A stretch of 64,000 nucleotides of DNA, taken from Belnapia arida (GTDB lineage: Bacteria; Pseudomonadota; Alphaproteobacteria; Acetobacterales; Acetobacteraceae). This document shows, piece after piece, positions 34,451 through 42,895 of this stretch. Position numbers and translations under genes: made by a program. Within the stretch, counting starts at the first letter, position 1, and the number at the start of each line of letters is the position of its first letter. The notes under the pieces were generated by a model, which did no database searches, was not told where the DNA came from, and saw only the letters and a program-made list of their open reading frames with translations. Location of the stretch: NCBI RefSeq assembly GCF_016773205.1, contig NZ_JAETWB010000020.1, positions 1 through 64,000 of the forward strand. The letters run 5' to 3'.

Positions 34451-35641
34451 TCATCCGCCGAGGTGGCGGAGGATGCCGCGTGCCGCCGCCACGCCCGTGC
34501 TGAAGCAGGCCTGGAGCAGGTAGCCGCCGGTCGGCGCCTCCCAGTCCAGCATCTCGCCGGCAAGGAAGGTGCCGGGGCGGGAGCGGAGCATGAGATGCTC
34601 GTCCACCGCCTCCCACCGCAATCCGCCGGCGGTGGAGATGGCGCGCTCGATAGGGGCGGTGCCGATCAGGCGGAGGGGCAGCGCCTTCACCAGGCGGGAG
34701 AGCGGCTGGGTGGCGCCGGCATGCAGCGCCTCCTGCACCAGGCCGATGGCGATGGGCGGGAGGCCGGCGCGGCGGAGGTGGTTCGAGAACGAGAGGCCCC
34801 CGCGGGGGCCGTCGAGGCGGGCAGCCAGGATCTCGGGCGGATCGTCGGGGCGGAGGTCGAGGGATGGGGTGGCATGGCCTTCGGCGATGATGGCCTCGCG
34901 CAGGGCGGCGGAGAGGGCGTAGAGGGCGCCGCCTTCGAGGCCGGCCGCCGTCACCAGCGCCTCTCCCCTCACCCGCTCGCCGCGGAACTCGAGGGCGACG
35001 CGCTTCAGCGGCTGGCCCTCGAAGCGGCGGCGGAAGATGTCCGACCAGAGGCAAAGGAAGCCGCAATTGGCGGGGCGGAGGGGGGCGACCTCACCCGGGA
35101 AGAAGCGTGTCCAGGCGCCGTCGGAGCCGAGGCGGGGCCAGGAAGCGCCGCCGAGGGCGAGCAACGTCGCCGCCGGGCGGAGCGCCAGCGGACCGTCGGG
35201 GCTGGCGAGGTGGAGGGCGCCGGCCTCGTCCCAACCCTCCCAGCGGTGGCGGGGGCGGAGGGTGACCCCCTGCCCGGCCAGCCGGGCCAGCCAGGCGCGC
35301 AACAGGGGCGAGGCCTTCAGTGCGCGGGGGAAGATGCGGCCGCTGCTGCCGATGAAGACGGGCTGGCCCAAGGCTTCGGCCCATGCCGTCAGCGCCGCGG
35401 GTGGAAAGGCGCTTAGGGCGGGTTCGAGCCGCGCACGGGCGGGGCCATAGCGGGTGACGAACCGCTCCAGCGGCTCCGAATGCGTCAGGTTCAGCCCGCC
35501 CCCGCCGGCGATCAGCAACTTGCGGCCGGGGCTCGGCATGCGGTCGAAGACGGTGACGGGCACTCCGGCCGCAGCGAGCGTCTCGGCCGCCATCAGCCCG
35601 GCCGGGCCGGCGCCGATGACGGCGACTTCACTGGGGTTCAT
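34451..35641 (-). CDS. TIGR03862-type NAD(P)/FAD-dependent flavoprotein (BaiN/YhiN relative)
   Basis: 396 residues from the ATG at 35641; ATG 35659 is an alternative. The Rossmann motif VIGAGPAGLMAAE opens the protein. The GRKLLIAGGGGLNLTHS signature and the LAGEMLDWEAPTGGYLLQ end are typical of the HI0933-like/TIGR03862 family, whose reaction is not settled. It is cytoplasmic. It diverges from the small YqjD-like gene at 35726. Confidence 0.9.
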   Translation of the reverse strand: MNPSEVAVIGAGPAGLMAAETLAAAGVPVTVFDRMPSPGRKLLIAGGGGLNLTHSEPLERFVTRYGPARARLEPALSAFPPAALTAWAEALGQPVFIGSSGRIFPRALKASPLLRAWLARLAGQGVTLRPRHRWEGWDEAGALHLASPDGPLALRPAATLLALGGASWPRLGSDGAWTRFFPGEVAPLRPANCGFLCLWSDIFRRRFEGQPLKRVALEFRGERVRGEALVTAAGLEGGALYALSAALREAIIAEGHATPSLDLRPDDPPEILAARLDGPRGGLSFSNHLRRAGLPPIAIGLVQEALHAGATQPLSRLVKALPLRLIGTAPIERAISTAGGLRWEAVDEHLMLRSRPGTFLAGEMLDWEAPTGGYLLQACFSTGVAAARGILRHLGG

Positions 35642-35671
35642 ACCGGCTTGTAACGCCATGGGGATGGCCGG

Positions 35672-35696
35672 TGAACCCGCGGCGGCGAGCGCCGTT
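35672..35696 (+). promoter_or_regulatory. Candidate EcfG-type promoter for the YqjD-like gene
   Basis: TGAAC (35672-35676) and CGTT (35693-35696) are spaced by 16 bases, one mismatch from the alphaproteobacterial general stress consensus GGAAC-N16/17-CGTT. The ATG at 35726 lies 29 bases downstream. The downstream gene, a small DUF883-like membrane protein, is a class often found in that regulon. Confidence 0.5.
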
Positions 35697-35725
35697 AGAG
35701 GGCGCAACCGAAATGGAGAGATCCG

Positions 35726-36118
35726 ATGGTCGATGGTTTCCTGTCCAGCCTCCGTTCCCGTGCCGATGACGCGCGCGACGACGCCGAACGCTATGGCCGC
35801 CGCGCGTCCAGCAGCCTGCGCGGCACCGGCGAGCGCCTCCGCGATGTCGGCGGGTCGCTCCGCGACAGGGGCGACGACGCCCGCGGCGAGCTGTCCCGCC
35901 TCTGGGGCCAGCTTGAAGACCTCGTCGAGCGGCGCCTCGGCCCGGCGGCGAGCGATGTCGCCAACCGCGCCGGCTACTACGCCCGCGACGGGCGCGATGC
36001 GGCTTATGACGTGGCCGACCAGCTCCGCGAAGTGACGCGGTCGCGGCCGCTGCTGGCGATCGGCGTCGCCGTGGCGGCGACCTGGGCGATCAGCGCGATG
36101 CTGCGCAGTCGGCGGTAA
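35726..36118 (+). CDS. YqjD/ElaB-like (DUF883-type) membrane-anchored protein
   Basis: 130 residues. The first 100 residues are a charged, repetitive amphipathic helix rich in Arg, Asp and Gly ([19 protein letters not shown]), likely coiled-coil. One C-terminal membrane helix (about 108-125) ends in basic residues. This matches the tail-anchored YqjD/ElaB group, which binds ribosomes in stationary E. coli; that function is known only for E. coli. GGAGAG precedes the ATG. It has a candidate stress promoter and a strong terminator. Confidence 0.78.
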   Translation: MVDGFLSSLRSRADDARDDAERYGRRASSSLRGTGERLRDVGGSLRDRGDDARGELSRLWGQLEDLVERRLGPAASDVANRAGYYARDGRDAAYDVADQLREVTRSRPLLAIGVAVAATWAISAMLRSRR

Positions 36119-36122
36119 GGCT

Positions 36123-36160
36123 CGAAGGGGGGCTCCGGCCCCCCTTCGTTGCAGGTTTTT
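36123..36160 (+). terminator. Strong rho-independent terminator
   Basis: CGAAGGGGGGC (36123-36133) pairs perfectly with GCCCCCCTTCG (36138-36148) around the tetraloop TCCG, and a T-rich tail (TTGCAGGTTTTT) follows. It lies immediately after the YqjD-like gene and before uvrB. It is the clearest terminator in the window. Confidence 0.88.
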
Positions 36161-36200
36161 CGCTGGATTCAGCCGCCGCGAAGTCCAATTTAAGGGGGCG

Positions 36201-38414
36201 ATGAACCAGATCCTCCCGCCCGTTATGTTCTACCCGCCGAAGCGGCCCGCCCCGCCGCCGGAGCGGCGGCTGAAGGTCGTCTCCCCCTTCGAGCCCAACG
36301 GCGACCAGCCGGAGGCCATCAAGCAGCTCACCGCCGGTCTTAAGGCCGGGGAGCGGGACCAGGTGCTGCTCGGCGTCACCGGCTCGGGCAAGACCTTCAC
36401 CATGGCGAAGGTGATCGAGCAGCTGCAGCGGCCGACGCTGATCCTCGCGCCGAACAAGACGCTTGCCGCCCAGCTCTACGGGGAGATGAAGAGCTTCTTC
36501 CCGGAGAACGCGGTCGAGTACTTCGTCTCCTACTACGACTACTACCAGCCCGAGGCCTATGTGCCGCGGACGGACACCTACATAGAAAAAGACGCGCAGA
36601 TCAACGAGCAGATCGACCGCATGCGCCATTCCGCCACCCAGTCCCTGCTGGAGCGGAACGACGTGGTGATCGTCGCCTCCGTCTCCTGCATCTACGGCAT
36701 CGGCTCGGTCGAGACCTATTCGCGGATGGTGGTGAAGCTCGAGCTCGGCGGGCGGATCGAGCGCGACGTGCTCGTCAAGGGGCTGGTCGAGCAGCAGTAC
36801 CGGCGGAACGACGCCTTCTTCGCGCGGGGGACTTTCCGCATCCGCGGCGAGACGGTGGATATCTGGCCCTCCCACCTCGAGGACCGCGCCTGGCGCATCA
36901 ACCTCTTCGGCGACGAGATCGACGGGCTGAAAGAATTCGACCCGCTGACCGGCGAGATCACGGCGGAGATGGAGCGCGTCCACATCTACGCCAACAGCCA
37001 CTACGTCACGCCGCGGCCGACGCTGCAGCAGGCGATCATCTCCATCAAGGCGGAGCTGAAGCAGCGGCTGGCGGAGCTGCATGCGGAGGGGCGGCTGCTG
37101 GAGGCGCAGCGGCTGGAGCAGCGCACGCAGTTCGACATCGAGATGCTGGAGACCACCGGCTCCTGCAAGGGCATTGAGAACTACAGCCGCTACCTGACCG
37201 GGCGCCGGCCGGGCGAGCCGCCGCCGACGCTCTTCGAGTACCTGCCCGAGAATGCCCTGCTGGTCGTCGATGAGAGCCACGTGACCGTCGGCCAGCTCGG
37301 CGGCATGTACCGGGGCGACTTCGCGCGGAAGAGCGTGCTGAACGAGTTCGGCTTCCGCCTGCCCTCCTGCATGGACAACCGGCCGCTGAAATTCGAGGAG
37401 TGGGAGACCTATAGGCCCGAGACCGTCTTCGTCAGCGCGACGCCCGGGCCGTGGGAGATGGAGCGGACGGGCGGCGTCTTCGCCGAGCAGGTCATCCGGC
37501 CGACCGGGCTGATCGACCCGGTGACGGAGATCCGCCCGGTTGAGGGGCAGGTGGACGACCTGCTCGCCGAATGCCGCGACCAGATCGTCAAGGGCGGCCG
37601 CGTGCTGGTGACGACGCTCACCAAGCGCATGGCGGAGGACCTGACCGACTACATGACCGAGGCGGGCATCAAGGTCCGCTACCTGCACTCGGATGTCGAC
37701 ACGCTGGAGCGGATCGAGATCATCCGCGACCTCAGGCGCGGCGTCTTCGACGTGCTGGTCGGGATCAACCTGCTGCGCGAGGGGCTCGACATCCCCGAAT
37801 GCACGCTGGTCGCCATCCTCGATGCCGACAAGGAGGGCTTCCTGCGCTCCGCCACCTCGCTGATCCAGACCATCGGCCGCGCCGCGCGCAATGCCGAGGG
37901 GCGGGTGGTGCTCTATGCCGACCGAATGACCGACAGCCTCAGGAAGGCGCTGGAGGAGACCGAGCGGCGCCGCACCAAGCAGATGGCCTGGAATGCCGAG
38001 CACGGCATCACGCCGACGACCATCAAGCGGCAGATCGCCGATGTCATGCAGTCGGTCTACGAGCAGGACTACGTGACGGTCGAGGCGGTGGAGGGCGATG
38101 CCTCCGCGCAGTTCATCGGCAGCAACCTGCGGGCCACCATCGCCGACCTGGAGAAGCGGATGCGGGCGGCGGCGGCCGACCTGGAGTTCGAGGAGGCGGC
38201 CCGGCTGCGCGACGAGATCAAGCGCATGGAGGCGCTCGATCTCGGGCTGGAGCCGAACCTCGCCGGGCGCAGCCTGCAGGAGAGCGCGCCGAAGGCGCCG
38301 GCCAAGGGCCCAGGCCGGCCCAAGGCCGACTGGAAGCCGAAGCCGCTTGGCCCCGGCGGCGGCGGCTACGACCCGGAGAAGCGGCGGGGCGGGCGGAAGC
38401 GCGCCCGCGCCTGA
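36201..38414 (+). CDS. uvrB: UvrABC excinuclease subunit B
   Basis: 737 residues. Walker A is [10 protein letters not shown], and the beta-hairpin [12 protein letters not shown] that clamps DNA is intact. Helicase motifs include VVDESH, VSATPG and QTIGRAARN. The C-terminal UVR motif that binds UvrC ([20 protein letters not shown]) is present. A basic Lys/Arg/Gly tail of about 55 residues follows. UvrB verifies damage in nucleotide excision repair. The ATG has an AAGGGGGCG ribosome site. I find no recognisable LexA box in the 40 bases between the upstream terminator and the start. Confidence 0.98.
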   Translation: MNQILPPVMFYPPKRPAPPPERRLKVVSPFEPNGDQPEAIKQLTAGLKAGERDQVLLGVTGSGKTFTMAKVIEQLQRPTLILAPNKTLAAQLYGEMKSFFPENAVEYFVSYYDYYQPEAYVPRTDTYIEKDAQINEQIDRMRHSATQSLLERNDVVIVASVSCIYGIGSVETYSRMVVKLELGGRIERDVLVKGLVEQQYRRNDAFFARGTFRIRGETVDIWPSHLEDRAWRINLFGDEIDGLKEFDPLTGEITAEMERVHIYANSHYVTPRPTLQQAIISIKAELKQRLAELHAEGRLLEAQRLEQRTQFDIEMLETTGSCKGIENYSRYLTGRRPGEPPPTLFEYLPENALLVVDESHVTVGQLGGMYRGDFARKSVLNEFGFRLPSCMDNRPLKFEEWETYRPETVFVSATPGPWEMERTGGVFAEQVIRPTGLIDPVTEIRPVEGQVDDLLAECRDQIVKGGRVLVTTLTKRMAEDLTDYMTEAGIKVRYLHSDVDTLERIEIIRDLRRGVFDVLVGINLLREGLDIPECTLVAILDADKEGFLRSATSLIQTIGRAARNAEGRVVLYADRMTDSLRKALEETERRRTKQMAWNAEHGITPTTIKRQIADVMQSVYEQDYVTVEAVEGDASAQFIGSNLRATIADLEKRMRAAAADLEFEEAARLRDEIKRMEALDLGLEPNLAGRSLQESAPKAPAKGPGRPKADWKPKPLGPGGGGYDPEKRRGGRKRARA

Positions 38415-38420
38415 GGCCGG

Positions 38421-38446
38421 GGAACGGCCCTGCCCTGCCTGACGTT
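38421..38446 (+). promoter_or_regulatory. Consensus EcfG-type promoter for the SRPBCC gene
   Basis: GGAAC (38421-38425) and CGTT (38443-38446) are separated by 17 bases, an exact match to the alphaproteobacterial general stress consensus. It begins seven bases after the uvrB stop and lies 29 bases before the ATG at 38476. The sigma factor gene itself is not in the window, so use of this site is inferred. Confidence 0.6.
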
Positions 38447-38475
38447 TTGCCAGGCACAGGCAGGAGGAAACCCAA

Positions 38476-38991
38476 ATGGGCGAGTTCACCGGCAGGATCA
38501 GGATCGACCGTCCCGCGGCGGAGGTCTTCGCCTTCCTCTCCGACCCGACCGCCATGCCGCGCTACCTCGAGACCGTGCAGCGCGTCGAGCAGCAGGGGCC
38601 GGGGCGCATCGCCATGGAGGGCGAGTCGCATGGGCACGCCTACCGCGACGAGGGCTGGATCCAGGTCGAGGCGGAGGCGCGGCGGATGCGCTGGGGCTCC
38701 GACAGTCTCAAGGACTACGGCGGGGAGATGGTGGTGACCGAGGCCGAGGGCGGGGCCGAGGTATCGATCCGCCTGAGCATCGTGCCGGAGCCGAAGGTGG
38801 CCGAGCGGATGGAGCGGGAGTCGGGTGCCGTCGACCATGCCATGCGGATTGCGATGGAGCGGACCCTGGGCGCCATCAAGGCGGCTTGCGAGGGCGGTGG
38901 CGACCCGGCGCCGGATGGATCGCGCGGTGGCGATAACCTGCCGGACAGCCGGCCCTTCGGCAGCAGCGCGACCCTGAATCCCGACATCTAG
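38476..38991 (+). CDS. SRPBCC family protein (START/Bet v 1-like)
   Basis: 171 residues. AGGAGG precedes the ATG. The N-terminal part (FTGRIRIDRPAAEVFAFLSD) and the following strands match the polyketide-cyclase/SRPBCC lipid-pocket fold. The last 40 residues are a low-complexity Gly/Pro/Asp-rich tail. The ligand is unknown. A consensus stress promoter lies upstream, so it is probably stress-induced. Its stop and the stop of the convergent response regulator share a CTAG palindrome (38988-38991). Confidence 0.83.
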   Translation: MGEFTGRIRIDRPAAEVFAFLSDPTAMPRYLETVQRVEQQGPGRIAMEGESHGHAYRDEGWIQVEAEARRMRWGSDSLKDYGGEMVVTEAEGGAEVSIRLSIVPEPKVAERMERESGAVDHAMRIAMERTLGAIKAACEGGGDPAPDGSRGGDNLPDSRPFGSSATLNPDI

Positions 38992-39410
38992 CGGGCTGGG
39001 TCGAGCGGCGGGCGGAGCGCGGTGCGGCGCAGGACCTGAATCAGGTTCTGCGGATCGAACGGCTTGCGCACGGTGGGGACGCCGGTATGGCGCCCCTGGC
39101 CGGGATCGTCGCCATAGCCCGTCATGAAGACGAAAGGCACGGCGCGGCGGGCCAGCTGGTCCGCCACCGGCAGGGCGCTCCGGCCGCAGAGGTTCATGTC
39201 GAGCAGGCAGGCATCCAGCCCGCCATTGGCACAGGCGAGTTCGATGCGGTAGAGCGCATCCTCGACCGAGCTGGCGGTGCCGAGCACGGTCGCGCCGGCT
39301 GCCTCCAGCTCATCCTCGACCAGCATGGCGACCAGAGCCTCATCCTCGACGATGAGGAGGCGGAGCGCACCAAGCCTAGCCTGGGTAGCATCCGGAAACG
39401 CCACGGTCAT
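38988..39410 (-). CDS. Single-domain CheY-like response regulator
   Basis: 140 residues from the ATG at 39410; the open frame extends upstream without similarity. One receiver domain: acidic pair in VEDE, phospho-acceptor Asp71 in LLDMNL, Thr97, and Lys116 in RKPFDP. There is no output domain, so it signals by protein contact, as do single-domain regulators fed by HWE kinases. It lies 79 bases downstream of a Crp-family gene. A weak GAAC-N16-CGTA element (39467-39490, minus strand) could be a stress-type promoter. Confidence 0.9.
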   Translation of the reverse strand: MTVAFPDATQARLGALRLLIVEDEALVAMLVEDELEAAGATVLGTASSVEDALYRIELACANGGLDACLLDMNLCGRSALPVADQLARRAVPFVFMTGYGDDPGQGRHTGVPTVRKPFDPQNLIQVLRRTALRPPLDPAR

Positions 39411-39489
39411 CGTGCATCCCTCGGGGCAAGCGACGGACAACAGCGCAATCCGGCCACGTCGGTCTGTACGGTTAAATACCGCGGCGGTT

Positions 39490-40209
39490 CTAAAGGCTGC
39501 CGAGGCCACTCAGGCGCTCGGCTTCCTGCAGCACTGCCGCGTAGCATTCGCAGGCGGCGGCTTCGAGGCCAGTACGGTTGGCGATCTCGAGCTGGCCGCG
39601 CTCGTAGCGGATGAGGCCGGCGCGCTGCAGGCTGCCGGCCGCCACCGTCACGCCGGCGCGGCGGACGCCGAGCATCATCGAAAGCAGCTCATGGGTGATG
39701 GCGAAACGGTCGCCGCCGACGCGATCATGCGCCATCAGCAGCCAGCGGGCGAGGCGCTGCTCGGTGTGGTGGCGGCCGTTGCAGGCGGCGGTGCGTGCCA
39801 CCTGATGGTACTGCGCCATGGCGTAGAGCAGCACCTGGCGGCGCAGCGTGGGGCTCCATTCCAACGCCTCGGCGAAGGCTTCGGCTTCCAGTTGCAACGC
39901 GATGCCGGGGTGCTGGACGATGCCCTCGATGTCGGAGCGGTCGGTGCCGTAGAGCAGCGGCAGGCCAAGCATCCCCTCGTTGCCGACCAGGCCGACCTCG
40001 GCGCCGTCACCGTCTCGGAGGGTGACGACCATGGAGACGAAGCCCGAATCAACGAAATGCGCAGCGGTGATGATGCCGCCCGGCGTTTGGATGCTTTGGC
40101 GGAACGGGAGCTCGACGGGCTTCAGGCTTGGCCAGAGACGGTGCAGGTCGGCCGGCGGCAGGGCAGCGAGGATTCGGTTCGACGGAGTGGGAAGTGCCGC
40201 TTCGTTCAA
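39490..40209 (-). CDS. Crp/Fnr family transcriptional regulator
   Basis: 239 residues. The cyclic-nucleotide-binding-like beta roll runs to about residue 130, with GNEGMLGLPLLYG where CRP has its ligand loop but without the conserved Arg-Ser-Ala phosphate clamp. The C-terminus is a winged helix (FAITHELLSMMLGVRRAGVT). There is no Cys cluster for an Fnr-type iron-sulphur site. The signal is unknown. Proteins of this type in alphaproteobacteria often control stress or surface genes. The downstream response regulator is on the same strand. Confidence 0.9.
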   Translation of the reverse strand: MNEAALPTPSNRILAALPPADLHRLWPSLKPVELPFRQSIQTPGGIITAAHFVDSGFVSMVVTLRDGDGAEVGLVGNEGMLGLPLLYGTDRSDIEGIVQHPGIALQLEAEAFAEALEWSPTLRRQVLLYAMAQYHQVARTAACNGRHHTEQRLARWLLMAHDRVGGDRFAITHELLSMMLGVRRAGVTVAAGSLQRAGLIRYERGQLEIANRTGLEAAACECYAAVLQEAERLSGLGSL

Positions 40210-40341
40210 TGGCTGCTCCTCGCCAGGTTCAGGCGAGAGCGCGAATCTCCCAGCCGCCCACCCGGCGTTACGGCGTGGGAGGGCGAGTCATTAGTCGTCG
40301 GCCCTGGTCGTGTCGGTACGGTTTCAACGCGTTTTCATGTA

Positions 40342-41745
40342 TCAGGCGGCAGGGCCAGCCGGCAGCCAGACCTTGAAGCAGGCGCCGCTGCCCGGCTCGC
40401 TCTCGATCAGCAGCAGGCCGCGGTGGCGGTTGACGATGTGCTTGACGATGGCGAGGCCAAGCCCCGTGCCGCCGGCGCTGCGCGAGCGGCCGCGGTCGAC
40501 GCGGTAGAAGCGTTCGGTGAGGCGGGGGATGTGCTCGGGCGGGATGCCGGGGCCGTCGTCCTGCACGGAGACGAGCACGCCGGCACGGTTGGGCAGGCGC
40601 GGGCCGCCGGTGCAGCGGGCGACGGCGAGGCGCACGGCGCCGCCCTCGCGGCCATGGCGAATGGCATTCTCGATCAAGTTGCGCAGCACCTGGGCCAGCT
40701 GCTCTGCGTCGGCCGGCGCCGCGAGGGCGCCGGGCTCCAGCTCGGCCGCGAGGCTTGCCTTGCGGGCGCGGAAGAGGGGCTCCAGCGCATCGGCCTCGGC
40801 GCGGGCGATGGTGGCGAGGTCGGCCTGGCCGGTCGGCGGCTGGTGCTCGGCCATCTCGATGCGGGAGAGGCCAAGCAGGTCGTCGATCAGCCGGCGCATG
40901 CGCTCCGACTGCTCGGCCATGATGCCGAGGAAGCGCTGGCGGGCGGCGGGGTCGTCCTCGGCCGGGCCGCGCAGCGTCTCGATGAAGCCGATCAGGCTGG
41001 CGAGCGGGGTGCGCAGCTCGTGGCTGGCATTGGCGACGAAATCGGCGCGCATCCGCTCCACCGCGCGCTCGCGCGAGCGGTCTGAGAGCACGATGACGAT
41101 GCGGCCGCCATCGGCCAGCGGCGGGTCCATCGGGATGACCTGGGCGGCGATTTCCCGTGTCACCCGTACGGGGAGGGCAATGTCGGCGGTCTGCGGGCGG
41201 CCCTCGGCCAGCGCCCGGTCGACGGCATCGGCGAGCATGGGGTGGCGGAGCAGGGCGGCGACGTCGCCGTCGCGCGGCGGGCCCTGGTCGGCCGCGCCGA
41301 AGAGCGCGCGGGCGGCGGCATTGGCACGCAGCGGGCGGCGGCCCGGCGAGAGCACGAGCAGCGGGTCGGGCAGGCGCTCGACGATCGCCTCGTCGGCGCG
41401 GCGGAGGCGGCCGACCAGCTCGCCCTGGTCGGCGAGCGTCCGGGCGAGGCGGGCGACGCCCTCGGCGATCTCGGCGACGGCGGGCAGCAGGGGCGTGCCG
41501 TCGGGTGGGACGAGGCGGCCATCGGCGGCGGCGGCGCGGCGCAGCGCCTCGGCGAGGCGGGCGAGGTTACCGATCCAGAGCTGGGCGATGGCCAGCGCGC
41601 CGAGGCCGCAGGTGACGAGGGCGAGCAGGCCAGGGCCGATGGCGAGTTCGCCCTCGGCCAGGAGCAGGAGCAGGGTGAGCGCTGGCACGGCACCGATCAG
41701 GCCGGCGGCGGCGATGATCCGGCCGGTCGGAGCGCGGGCGGGCAT
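40342..41745 (-). CDS. PhoR-like membrane sensor histidine kinase
   Basis: 467 residues. Two N-terminal membrane helices (about 10-30 and 36-58) lead to a PAS-like region (about 118-215), then HisKA with the phospho-acceptor His242 in ASHELRTPLASL. The ATPase domain has LRNLIENAIRHG, DDGPGIPPEH and GGTGLGLAIVKHI. The layout matches phosphate-regulon PhoR, but no pst, phoU or phoB lies nearby, so phosphate sensing is not shown. It lies seven bases from the LpoA-like gene on the same strand. Confidence 0.88.
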   Translation of the reverse strand: MPARAPTGRIIAAAGLIGAVPALTLLLLLAEGELAIGPGLLALVTCGLGALAIAQLWIGNLARLAEALRRAAAADGRLVPPDGTPLLPAVAEIAEGVARLARTLADQGELVGRLRRADEAIVERLPDPLLVLSPGRRPLRANAAARALFGAADQGPPRDGDVAALLRHPMLADAVDRALAEGRPQTADIALPVRVTREIAAQVIPMDPPLADGGRIVIVLSDRSRERAVERMRADFVANASHELRTPLASLIGFIETLRGPAEDDPAARQRFLGIMAEQSERMRRLIDDLLGLSRIEMAEHQPPTGQADLATIARAEADALEPLFRARKASLAAELEPGALAAPADAEQLAQVLRNLIENAIRHGREGGAVRLAVARCTGGPRLPNRAGVLVSVQDDGPGIPPEHIPRLTERFYRVDRGRSRSAGGTGLGLAIVKHIVNRHRGLLLIESEPGSGACFKVWLPAGPAA

Positions 41746-41752
41746 CCCCGGC

Positions 41753-42895
41753 CTAGCTGGCGCCGGGGATGGGAGCCGGCTGGACGAGGCGGGGCTCGCC
41801 CGAGGGATCGACCGCGAAGATGGCGAGGCCGTGCTGGGCGATTCCGTCCGGGCCGAGGCGGACGGGACCGTCGGCGCCGAGCATCGCCTCGCCGACCGGG
41901 GTCATGCCGACGCGGGCGGCGCGGCTGGCGAGCGCCGCCGCGTCATAGGCAACGCCGGCGAGGCGCGGCGGGCGCTCGCCGAAGGCCGACTGGTAGCGCT
42001 GGTCGAAGCCGGCCCGCGTCGCCGGGTCGGGGCCGGGGAACCAGGCGCCGGCGAGGGCGGGTTCCTGGGCGACCGCCGGGTCCTGCGCCCAGAGCACGGT
42101 GCCGAGGAGGCGGGGCTTGGCGGGGAGCGCGGTCGAGAGGGTCTGGGCGGCGGCGCGGGCGCGCTCCCCACCGAGCCCGAGCAGCACCGCGTCCAACCCT
42201 TCCGGCCCGGCCTGCGCGGCGAGGTCGCGGGCGGCGGCGGCGCTGTCGCCGAGCCGGGCCTGAAGCACGACGATCGGCGCCGGCAGGCCGAGGGCGGGCA
42301 GGCGGGACCGCAGCGCGGCGGCGAGGCGGCGGCCGAACTCGTCGTCCGGCGCGATGAGGCCGAAGCGGCGCGCGCCGGCCTCGGCGGCGGCGGCGGCCAC
42401 GCGCTCGGCCTGCTCGGCGGGCGTGGTGCCGAGCACCCAGACGCCGTTGCCGGCCTGGGCGGCATCGCTGGTGAAGGCCATCACCGGGGCGCCCGCGGCG
42501 CGGGCCTGGCCGGCGACGGCGGCGGTCTCGTTCAGGGTCAACGGGCCGGCGAGCGCGCGGGCCCCCTCCCCCAGCGCCGATTGCGCAGCCTGGGCGGCGC
42601 CGGAGGACGTGCTGGCGGTGTCGCGGGGGAGGAATTCGACGCCTGGGTCGTTCTGGTCGAAGAGGGCGAGCTGGGCGGCGTTCAGCATCGCTTGGCCGAG
42701 CGGGCGGTTGGAGCCCGAGAGCGGCAGCAGCAGGCCGACGCGCGTGCGCGGAATCTCCGGCAACGGCGCGGCCTGGGCCGGGTAGCCGGGGGTGACATAG
42801 GCCGGCGGGGCTTGCGCGACGCAGGCCGCAAGGGGAAAGAGCAAGGCGAGCCGCAACAGGTGGCGAAGCGGGGTGCGGCGTGACGGAACCGGCAA
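41753..42895 (-). CDS. LpoA-like (penicillin-binding protein activator) lipoprotein
   Basis: 380 residues from a TTG at 42895 that has a perfect AGGAGG five bases upstream. A lipobox (PLAAC, Cys25) follows a hydrophobic stretch, so the protein is lipid-anchored. The rest is a type-1 periplasmic-binding fold (RVGLLLPLSGSNRPLGQAML) as in the C-terminal half of LpoA. LpoA activates the peptidoglycan synthase PBP1A in E. coli. The N-terminal TPR half of E. coli LpoA is missing here. It is divergent from rsmI, as in many proteobacteria, and the two starts overlap by 16 bases. Confidence 0.86.
   Translation of the reverse strand: MPVPSRRTPLRHLLRLALLFPLAACVAQAPPAYVTPGYPAQAAPLPEIPRTRVGLLLPLSGSNRPLGQAMLNAAQLALFDQNDPGVEFLPRDTASTSSGAAQAAQSALGEGARALAGPLTLNETAAVAGQARAAGAPVMAFTSDAAQAGNGVWVLGTTPAEQAERVAAAAAEAGARRFGLIAPDDEFGRRLAAALRSRLPALGLPAPIVVLQARLGDSAAAARDLAAQAGPEGLDAVLLGLGGERARAAAQTLSTALPAKPRLLGTVLWAQDPAVAQEPALAGAWFPGPDPATRAGFDQRYQSAFGERPPRLAGVAYDAAALASRAARVGMTPVGEAMLGADGPVRLGPDGIAQHGLAIFAVDPSGEPRLVQPAPIPGAS

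Noticed and set aside
36161-36200. A LexA operator before uvrB
   Set aside because: Neither GTTC-N7-GTTC nor GAAC-N7-GAAC, the alphaproteobacterial forms, occurs in this gap.
38433-38455. An imperfect hairpin in the gap after uvrB as a terminator
   Set aside because: The stem is short with a long loop, and the same bases form a consensus promoter, which explains them better.
36090-38555. An 821-residue minus-strand frame over uvrB
   Set aside because: It is the antisense shadow of uvrB, with no recognisable domain or ribosome site.
38988-38991. Shared CTAG stop overlap as a regulatory site
   Set aside because: Convergent stop overlaps of four bases are common in dense genomes and need no special function.
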